A stretch of 15,356 nucleotides of DNA, taken from Candidatus Brocadiales bacterium. GTDB lineage: Bacteria > Planctomycetota > Brocadiia > Brocadiales > Bathyanammoxibiaceae. The position numbers and the translations under genes were made by a program. The stretch's first letter is position 1; each line of letters starts with the position of its first letter. The stretch lies in assembly GCA_030586765.1 (NCBI GenBank), contig JAUQZZ010000030.1, positions 1-15,356 on the forward strand, in the 5' to 3' direction. Below the pieces are notes generated by a model, which saw only the letters and a list, made by a program, of their open reading frames with translations, made no database searches and was not told where the DNA came from. Shown one piece after another: positions 1-5,465 of the stretch.

Positions 1-150
1 GAAGATAATCTGCTGGTTTTCACTTAGGTCTGGGATGGCATCCACAGGGGTTCTCATCACGCAGTAACCCCCCCAGACCGCTGCCAGGACAAAGAAGCAT
101 ATGGTAATTACCCTATTCCTGATACAAAATTCAATTATGGCATTTACCAT
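1..150 (-). CDS. cusA: CusA/CzcA-type heavy-metal RND efflux pump, N-terminal part only
   Basis: These are the first 50 residues of an inner-membrane RND pump that would drive metal export by proton antiport, in complex with the adaptor and TolC encoded just upstream. The start is the ATG at 150-148, preceded by AGGATAA about eight bases away. Residues about 14-32 form the first membrane helix, followed by 'TPVDAIPDLSENQ', the hallmark segment of the heavy-metal (HME) RND subfamily in which CusA and CzcA have 'TPVDALPDLSD'. The gene runs off the left edge, so the metal-binding methionines of the periplasmic cleft cannot be checked. Copper (or silver) is inferred from the CsoR and CopA neighbours. 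The 190-base gap to the adaptor gene is unusual for this operon and is explained by an inserted repeat element. Confidence 0.9.
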   Translation of the reverse strand, partial: MVNAIIEFCIRNRVITICFFVLAAVWGGYCVMRTPVDAIPDLSENQQIIF

Positions 151-166
151 TGCTCAGTTATCCTAC

Positions 167-171
167 AGCTA
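167..171. repeat. Left target-site duplication (AGCTA)
   Basis: AGCTA immediately outside the left terminal inverted repeat of the inserted element. The matching copy at 339-343 lies outside the right terminus. Confidence 0.7.
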
Positions 172-338
172 GAGACCTCTGAAAAATGCTTCAAGAGCGT
201 CCAGTTTGCCCTCTACATGTCATTGCGAGCGGAGCGAAGCAATCTCATATTTTACTGCGTAACAAGCCCTTATGAAAATGGGATTGCTTCGGGGCTTCGC
301 CCCTCGCAATGACGTATTGGGCCTTTCTCAAAGGTCTC
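172..338. mobile_element. MITE-like inverted-repeat element inserted between cusB and cusA
   Basis: This is a 167-bp non-coding element. Its ends are imperfect terminal inverted repeats: GAGACCTCTGAAAAATGC at the left, and GAGACCTTTGAGAAAGGC as the complement of the right end. It is flanked by a direct 5-bp duplication AGCTA at 167-171 and 339-343. An inner inverted repeat has GTCATTGCGAGC at 219-230 and its counterpart GCAATGAC at 306-313, with GCGAAGCAATC facing GATTGCTTCG. I know this core as a dispersed repeat of many Desulfobacterota, Nitrospirota and related genomes (from memory, not searched). No transposase is encoded. The exact boundary could shift by one base at each end. Removing the element and one AGCTA copy restores a normal 18-base cusB-cusA spacer. 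Confidence 0.8.
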
Positions 339-343
339 AGCTA
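339..343. repeat. Right target-site duplication (AGCTA), containing the cusB stop codon
   Basis: The second AGCTA copy. Its last three bases (cta on the plus strand) are the TAG stop codon of the adaptor gene, so the insertion separated cusB from cusA without altering either protein. Confidence 0.7.
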
Positions 344-2368
344 ATGTCTATGAACCTCTTCTCTGGCCTTCTCTTCGAGATATTTCTTTGGGTCCTTCTT
401 AAACCTGCGTTTACAGTCCTCGCAGCAGAAGTGGTATTCTTTGCCAAGGTAAGTGAAACTCGTGGCCTTGGATTTCTCCAGCTCGAGACCGCAGACGGTA
501 TCCACAGTGGTCTCTTCCTTGAAGGCCCAAACCCTGGAGGAAAAAAACTCTGGTTTCGACTGGAAGCGGGTCCTGCATTCCTTTGAGCAGAAGTAGAAGA
601 TATTGTCATTGTATTTAAGGTTTATGTCTAAGCCTTCCACAGTCATACCGCAGACAGGGTCTATGGGCTTCATTTTGAGCAGAACCTTGGATACAAAGAA
701 GTCTGGTTTTGACTGGAAATGGTCCTTACATTCCTTTGAACAGAAGTAGAAGATATTGTCATTATATTTGAGGCTTATGTCTAGCTCTTCTACAGTCATG
801 CCACAGACGGGGTCAACGTGCTTCATTTCAAGGGGAGGGATTTCCGCTGGTAAGGGAAGTTCTTCTACTTTAGGAGGAGCCTCTACTACCTCCTTTTCCA
901 CCTTTGGTATCTTCCGTATGGGCTTTGGCTCTTTTGGAGGTGGCATAGCCCCGTGGATGTGGGGCGGTGCGGCGGGTTTCTCCTCCTCTGCCGATGGACC
1001 CCCAGTGGCACCATAGTACTGGGCAGCTACCCCTGGACCCAGCTTGGTCTCTGCGTCAACAAGGAAGCTACCTGCCGATACTACTATTTCCCCTTCTTTC
1101 AGGCCGTCCAGGACCTCTATGTACCCTTCGGCTTCGAAGCCGGTCTTTATCTCCCTGGCCTCAAAGAGGTTCTCTTCCTTCTCCACATAGATTATTTTTC
1201 TTAACCCCGTGTCCAGGACAGCCGAGCGGGGTATGGTCAGGGTTACTGGCTCTTTCTTTATAAGTTTCATTCCCCCGCACTTCTCGCAGATGCCAGGCTC
1301 AGCTTTGGTTACCTCTGGGTGCATGGGACAGTAATAGGTGGACCCGACTTCGTCCCCTCCCAAGGGTATGTACATAGTAGCATTTACATACATCCCTGGC
1401 TTTAGTTTCAGTTCTGGGTTAGGTACGTCTACCCTTACCTTGACAGAACGGGTTATCTCCGTAAGGAAAGGCTCAATGAAAGAGACCTTCCCCAGGAAGA
1501 CCTGTCCAGGGTAGGTGGGTGAGGTGATTTCTACCTTCTGGTCGAGCTTCACCAGAGCCATCTCATACTCGTAAACCTCGGCCATCATCCAGAGGTTGGT
1601 GAGGTCGGCTATGGTGTAAAGCTGTGAGCCTTCCATAACATACTGCCCCTCCAGGACGTCCTTTTTTATGACTGTACCTGTGATGGGGGAATAGATGGTC
1701 ATATGGGTCTTTGCCTGCCTCTCCCTTTCCAGTTCTTCTATCTGTTCCTCAGTAATCCCCCAGAGGAGGAGCCTGTCCCTGGAGGACTGAACCAGAGATT
1801 CAGCCCCTTGCACAGCCTCTTTAACGGTACTACTTTTCATCTTTTCTCGGGTCTCCAGGGCCAGGAGATATTCCTTCTGAGTGGAGACAAGGTCTGGGCT
1901 GTATATCCAGACCAGGGGTGCCCCTTTTTCCACATCTGTACCAGTGAAGTTTACAAAGAGTTTATCTACCCTTCCCATTACCCGCGATGTAGCGTAGGCA
2001 AGGCGCCTCTCATCGTAGGTTATCTTACCCACGGTATAGATTTTCTTAGTTATCACTCGGTAGCTAACAGGCTCCTTTTTTACCCCAGCTAGTCTTACCT
2101 GGCTGGGACTAAGTTGAACCATAGGAACCTTTGCTTCCACCCCTGATGGAGCCCCTTTTGCTCCCATCTTAGGCCTCTTTGAAAGGGGCATGCCACAGAT
2201 GGGACACTTTCCAGGCTTATCTGAGACCACCTGTGGGTGCATGGGGCAGAAATACTCTACCTCCTCTTCGGCCCAGGCAAGCTGGGCATCCTGACTGATG
2301 CCCCAGCCCCCAGGGAAGACCCAAGAGGGGAGTAAGAAGAGGAGGGTTATAAGTATTCTTACATACAT
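341..2368 (-). CDS. cusB: CusB-type RND periplasmic adaptor with two HMBD and three C-terminal YHS domains
   Basis: This is the membrane-fusion adaptor that bridges the RND pump and TolC. A signal peptide spans residues 1 to about 33. A heavy-metal-binding motif (YFCPMHP...CPICGM) lies at 39-60. The barrel-sandwich, alpha-hairpin and beta-barrel part is about 95-335, including 'YSPITGTVIKKDVLEGQYV' near 226-244. A second metal motif (YYCPMHP...CEKCGGM) sits at about 345-367, inside the adaptor fold, and the membrane-proximal domain follows to about 445. A Pro/Glu-rich linker (about 455-515) leads to three YHS domains at about 518-558, 569-609 and 622-663. The first two share DPVCGMTVE...YFCSKEC; the third has DTVCGLELE...FCCEDC. 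At 675 residues it is much longer than ordinary CusB (about 400). The ATG at 2368 has AAGGAG nine bases upstream. The stop falls in a transposition target duplication. Confidence 0.93.
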   Translation of the reverse strand: MYVRILITLLFLLPSWVFPGGWGISQDAQLAWAEEEVEYFCPMHPQVVSDKPGKCPICGMPLSKRPKMGAKGAPSGVEAKVPMVQLSPSQVRLAGVKKEPVSYRVITKKIYTVGKITYDERRLAYATSRVMGRVDKLFVNFTGTDVEKGAPLVWIYSPDLVSTQKEYLLALETREKMKSSTVKEAVQGAESLVQSSRDRLLLWGITEEQIEELERERQAKTHMTIYSPITGTVIKKDVLEGQYVMEGSQLYTIADLTNLWMMAEVYEYEMALVKLDQKVEITSPTYPGQVFLGKVSFIEPFLTEITRSVKVRVDVPNPELKLKPGMYVNATMYIPLGGDEVGSTYYCPMHPEVTKAEPGICEKCGGMKLIKKEPVTLTIPRSAVLDTGLRKIIYVEKEENLFEAREIKTGFEAEGYIEVLDGLKEGEIVVSAGSFLVDAETKLGPGVAAQYYGATGGPSAEEEKPAAPPHIHGAMPPPKEPKPIRKIPKVEKEVVEAPPKVEELPLPAEIPPLEMKHVDPVCGMTVEELDISLKYNDNIFYFCSKECKDHFQSKPDFFVSKVLLKMKPIDPVCGMTVEGLDINLKYNDNIFYFCSKECRTRFQSKPEFFSSRVWAFKEETTVDTVCGLELEKSKATSFTYLGKEYHFCCEDCKRRFKKDPKKYLEEKAREEVHRH
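580..819. repeat. Tandem DNA duplication encoding YHS domains 1 and 2 of the adaptor
   Basis: Segments about 580-666 and 733-819 are direct repeats offset by 153 bp (51 codons). They include a 23-base identical run at 588-610 and 741-763, with mostly third-position differences elsewhere. This indicates fairly recent duplication of one YHS domain within the gene. The third YHS domain, at lower coordinates, is much more diverged. Confidence 0.85.
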
Positions 2369-2393
2369 CTACTGCTACTCCTTTCTAAGGTAA

Positions 2394-3680
2394 TCAAGGG
2401 CCTCCTGGCGTTAGGGCTACACCTACTGCCCTTTCCAGGGCTGCCAGATTGCTCTCAAAATCAGCCATAGCGCGGTAGTACTCTAGTTCTACTGTAAGGA
2501 GTGTCCTTTCACTATCTATCAAGGTCAGGAAGTCTATCTTTTCTGTCTCATACTCAGTTAGGGCCGCCTTAAGGGACTGTTCCGCCAGGGGCACGACACT
2601 CCCCGAAAATATACGGGCAGTGGTCTGGGCGTTGATGGTTTTTACCCAGAAGTCCTTTACCTCAAAGAGTACTGCGTTCTGAACGGCACTATAGTCGGCC
2701 TCTGCAGCCTGGAGGGATTCCTTGGCCTCTTTCATCCTGGACCTGTTTTTGTTCCAGAGCCAGGGGACGTTGAAGGCTACCTGAGACATCCACATATCCG
2801 CCATGTTGTCCGTCTGCATGTACGTCACCATAAACTCTGGGTCTGGGAAATAATAATCCTTCTTGGTCAGGTCTAAGGTAGAGCGGCCCTTTTTGATGGC
2901 AAAGTCGAATTTTTGGAGTTCTGGTCTGTTTTTAATGGCCATTTCATCCAGCTCTCTCAGGTTTATGTTAAGGCTGTGCATGGTGTAATCTTCAGGTCTG
3001 CCCAGGGGCGCCTCGGGGTCACGGTTTAGAAGGGTATTTATCCTGGTCTCTGCTGATTTTCTTTCCTCCTCAAGGACCTCCAGGTCTTTTATAATCCTGA
3101 AGAGTTCCACCTGGGCAGCCAGGACGTCCCTCTGGGCACCCTTGCCCACCTTGTAACGGGTCTCGGCTATCTTGGCAAACTTTTCCAGCAGTTCCTTGTT
3201 CTTTCTGTTTATTTCTATTGACTTATAAAGGAAGTGGAGTTGGTAATAGGCCGTTTTTACCTGGGCCAGTATTTCCCTTATCTTTTCCTCCCAATCCTTC
3301 CTAACCATCTCTGAATTTTCTGAGGCTATTTTACCCCTTAGATGGAGTTTCCCAGGAAAGGGAACCTTTTGGGAGGCGACCCCGCGGCGCTCGCTCCTAT
3401 TCCAGTCGGGTTTTACTTGGATAGGGGACTCCACATTCCATGTGTGGACGTTAAGCATAGGGTCATCCAGGGACCTTGCCCCTGGAATGGCTGCCTGGGC
3501 GGCCTCCCAGCGGTTTTGGTCCGCCTGTATATCTGGATTACTCCGTAAGGCCTCATCTATTACCCACTGGAGGGTCAAGGGTGGTTCTTGAGATGCAGGC
3601 TCCATTTCTTGAGATAAAGCACCGCTTGTTATAAGCACAGATAATATCACTAGAGTTAAGGAGGTGAGGATATTTTTCAT
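2394..3680 (-). CDS. tolC: TolC-family outer-membrane efflux channel
   Basis: This is the outer-membrane component of the tripartite metal exporter, of the CusC/CzcC-like OEP family. The ATG at 3680 is chosen over an in-frame ATG at 3722 for three reasons: it has AGGAG seven bases upstream, it is followed directly by a signal peptide (MKNILTSLTLVILSVLITSG), and it removes an overlap with the preceding gene, leaving a 23-base gap. The product is 428 residues. The mature protein begins with a short linker and the OEP-type 'LTLQWVIDEALRSNPDIQA' segment. Two long coiled-coil halves follow, with the repeated Q/K/E-rich helices typical of TolC (for example 'VKTAYYQLHFLYKSIEINRK' and 'FEVKDFWVKTINAQTTARI'). 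No lipobox cysteine is present, so it is probably not lipidated, unlike CusC. A truncated copy of its 5' part lies at 4485-4657. Confidence 0.9.
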   Translation of the reverse strand: MKNILTSLTLVILSVLITSGALSQEMEPASQEPPLTLQWVIDEALRSNPDIQADQNRWEAAQAAIPGARSLDDPMLNVHTWNVESPIQVKPDWNRSERRGVASQKVPFPGKLHLRGKIASENSEMVRKDWEEKIREILAQVKTAYYQLHFLYKSIEINRKNKELLEKFAKIAETRYKVGKGAQRDVLAAQVELFRIIKDLEVLEEERKSAETRINTLLNRDPEAPLGRPEDYTMHSLNINLRELDEMAIKNRPELQKFDFAIKKGRSTLDLTKKDYYFPDPEFMVTYMQTDNMADMWMSQVAFNVPWLWNKNRSRMKEAKESLQAAEADYSAVQNAVLFEVKDFWVKTINAQTTARIFSGSVVPLAEQSLKAALTEYETEKIDFLTLIDSERTLLTVELEYYRAMADFESNLAALERAVGVALTPGGP

Positions 3681-3703
3681 CTCGTTTCTCCTATAAGTAA
3701 CTC

Positions 3704-4393
3704 CTACATCTCTTTTCTGCACAGGGGGCAGAGGAGTATCTCAGCGCCGCACTTCTGGCAGATATGCGGCCCTAATTCCTTGATGGACTTTCCACAGTGA
3801 GGGCATTTCATTTCCTTTTCTAGGGTGATTCCTCCACCTTTCTTTAAAGCGGTTACTTTCTCTTTGCAGGTGGGGCATCTTATCTCAACGCTCTCCTCCT
3901 CCCTTGTTACGATGCCGCTATACTCCTTGCAGATAGGGCAGGCTAAGATATCCTTACCGCACTTACTGCAGGTGAAGACACCCAGCTCAGCTGTCTTGGC
4001 CTTGCAGCTAGGACAAATCATCTCTTTTTCTAGAGTGACAGAGCCACCCTTTTTTACTGCGGTTACCTTCTCCTTACAACTAGGGCACTTAACCACGGCA
4101 ACCGGCTTTTCTGTGGTATGGGCCACTACCTTCTTACACATGGGACAAAGGAGTACATCCTGTCCACACTTGTCGCAGGTGTGGGGCTCCAGGGCAGTGC
4201 CCTTTCCCTTACATTCCTGGCAGACCATGCCCTTTTCCAGGTGTATACCGCCACCCTTCTTCGTGACGGTAGTCTTCTCTTTACAAGAGGGGCATTTTAT
4301 CTCAGTAGGGCCCTGGCCAAGGACGTGGCCGGAGTTCAGTAAAACCATGGCCAGAAACCCTACCACGCAGCCCAGGAGTATCCCCTTTTTCAT
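3704..4393 (-). CDS. Secreted cysteine-rich protein, three repeats with 12 CxxC motifs (second copy)
   Basis: I do not recognise a named family. The 229-residue protein has a Sec signal peptide (residues 1 to about 26, MKKGILLGCVVGFLAMVLLN, no lipobox). Three repeats of about 70 residues follow, each with four CxxC pairs: 34/37, 58/61, 73/76, 83/86; then 103/106, 127/130, 142/145, 152/155; then 173/176, 197/200, 212/215, 222/225. Each repeat reads roughly CPxCKEKVTA-KKGGG-TLEKE-CPxCK-ELG-C-KCG-DILxCPxC. The spacing resembles two interleaved zinc ribbons. The gene lies between copA and tolC with AAGGAG before the ATG. A periplasmic metal-binding, chaperone or thiol-buffer role in copper export is inferred from context only. 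Unpaired periplasmic CxxC could instead form disulfides. Confidence 0.75.
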   Translation of the reverse strand: MKKGILLGCVVGFLAMVLLNSGHVLGQGPTEIKCPSCKEKTTVTKKGGGIHLEKGMVCQECKGKGTALEPHTCDKCGQDVLLCPMCKKVVAHTTEKPVAVVKCPSCKEKVTAVKKGGSVTLEKEMICPSCKAKTAELGVFTCSKCGKDILACPICKEYSGIVTREEESVEIRCPTCKEKVTALKKGGGITLEKEMKCPHCGKSIKELGPHICQKCGAEILLCPLCRKEM

Positions 4394-4484
4394 CTTTCCA
4401 GTTCTCCTTATAGAAAGTTTTGCTTTTATGCAAGTTACATCACGATCTAAAGGCCGCCTGCTTACCTTCGTTGGATAGAATATT

Positions 4485-4657
4485 CCAGCGGGGTTTGGGG
4501 GCGCCCTATATATCGGGATTATTGCTAAGGGCCTGCTCTATAACCCGTTGAAGGGTGGGGGGAACCTCGGGGCTGGGCCCCTCTTCGGCAGAGAGGGGCC
4601 CAACCACAAACACTACACATAGCAGAGTTAGAAACAAAGACCAAAGGTCTTTCCCAT
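4485..4657 (-). pseudogene. Decayed 5' remnant of a second tolC copy
   Basis: An ATG at 4657 has GGAGG eight bases upstream, but its own frame stops after nine codons (MGKTFGLCF). A one-base frame shift then gives 'LTLLCVVFVVGPLSAEEG' and 'PPTLQRVIEQALSNNPDI', closely matching the signal peptide and first mature segment of the intact TolC (PPLTLQWVIDEALRSNPDI). The next codon is TAG where the intact gene has CAG. Weak nucleotide similarity continues to CGCTGG at 4485-4490, and the remaining gene is missing. The remnant starts 23 bases after the stop of the upstream CxxC gene, exactly the spacing seen at the intact CxxC-tolC junction. It is therefore the residue of a duplicated two-gene cassette. 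Confidence 0.85.
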
Positions 4658-4680
4658 CTCTTTTCCCTCCCAGACCTTCC

Positions 4681-5388
4681 TTACAAAGGCTGTTTGCAAT
4701 GAGGGCAGAGGAGGAGGTCCTTGCCGCATTTCTCACAAGTGTGAAGCTCCGCCTCACTAATGGGTTTCTTGCACTGACCGCATATGTGGGTCTTTTCTAG
4801 GGTTACACCTCCACCCTTCTTTATGGCCGTTACCTTCTCCCCGCAGGCAGGACAATGAAACTCCACAGCCTTCTCAGGCAGAATTTCCGGAGCAGCATGT
4901 TCCTTGCAAATAGGGCAGGCCAGGATGTCCTTGCCGCACTTCTCGCAGGCGAAGACCCCGAGTTCGCCTAGCTTGGTCTTGCAATTGGGGCATACCATCT
5001 CCTTTTGCAGGGTCACACCTCCACCCTTCTTTATGGCCGTTACCGTTTCCTTGCAATCAGGGCATTTCATCTCCACTGGCTTTGCTACCTTGGCAACCAC
5101 TGCCGCGCATTTCGGGCAAAGGACGACTTCTCCTCCACACTTCTCGCAGACATGCGGGTCAAGTGTAGTACCTTTCCCCTTGCACTCAGGACAAAGCATC
5201 TCCTTCTCCAGGGTGATGCCCCCGCCTTTCTTTATGGCAGTGGTCTTTACCTTGCAGTCAGGACATTTTATCTCCGTAGAGCTAACATGTTCATGCCCAA
5301 GGTGTTTTTCCTGGGCAAGGACGGGCCTGTAAGCTAGACCTAAACAGAGAAAGCTAAGCAGGCACCCCAGAATGATTCCCTTTCTCAC
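4681..5388 (-). CDS. Secreted cysteine-rich protein, three repeats with 12 CxxC motifs (first copy)
   Basis: This is a paralogue of the protein at 3704-4393, 235 residues, also unrecognised as a named family. The start is GTG at 5388 with AAAGGAG six bases upstream. The signal peptide covers residues 1 to about 25 (ending VLAQ). A short His-rich segment (HLGHEH, 29-34) is absent from the paralogue. Twelve CxxC pairs sit at 42/45, 66/69, 81/84, 91/94; 109/112, 133/136, 148/151, 158/161; and 179/182, 203/206, 218/221, 228/231. The KKGGG-TLEK motif occurs in every repeat. Repeats 2 and 3 share a 30-base identical stretch (4805-4834 and 5015-5044), showing recent internal duplication. The gene follows copA by 77 bases. 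A periplasmic copper- or zinc-binding function is an inference. Confidence 0.75.
   Translation of the reverse strand: MRKGIILGCLLSFLCLGLAYRPVLAQEKHLGHEHVSSTEIKCPDCKVKTTAIKKGGGITLEKEMLCPECKGKGTTLDPHVCEKCGGEVVLCPKCAAVVAKVAKPVEMKCPDCKETVTAIKKGGGVTLQKEMVCPNCKTKLGELGVFACEKCGKDILACPICKEHAAPEILPEKAVEFHCPACGEKVTAIKKGGGVTLEKTHICGQCKKPISEAELHTCEKCGKDLLLCPHCKQPL
4805..5044. repeat. Internal direct repeats of the first CxxC gene
   Basis: Bases 4805-4834 and 5015-5044 are identical over 30 bases, at an offset of 210 bp (70 codons). They mark repeats 3 and 2 of the encoded protein around the KKGGG motif. The corresponding part of repeat 1 is recognisable but diverged. Confidence 0.8.
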
Positions 5389-5465
5389 GTTTTTCTCCTT
5401 TCACTTGGTCTTTTTATGCCTCGATGTAAGAAATAAGCAGTTTTTTGTGAGATTTATCACCTCCT

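Noticed and set aside
272..586. A 104-codon plus-strand frame starting in the inserted repeat.
   Set aside because: It begins in the MITE-like core (the familiar spurious 'LLRGFAPRND' translation) and continues antisense to cusB.
3681..3722. Upstream in-frame ATG for tolC (14 extra residues).
   Set aside because: It would overlap the preceding gene and place a charged segment before the signal peptide. The ATG at 3680 has the proper ribosome site.
3825..4478. A 217-codon plus-strand frame opposite the second CxxC gene (with a similar one at 4904-5332).
   Set aside because: Long antisense frames are a by-product of the repetitive CxxC/KKGGG coding sequence. The minus-strand reading has signal peptide, ribosome site and coherent repeats.
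4506..4757. An apparent 83-codon minus-strand gene overlapping the upstream CxxC gene.
   Set aside because: Its first part is an out-of-frame reading of the CxxC gene and its second part is the tolC remnant. It is a chance fusion, so it is reported as a pseudogene.
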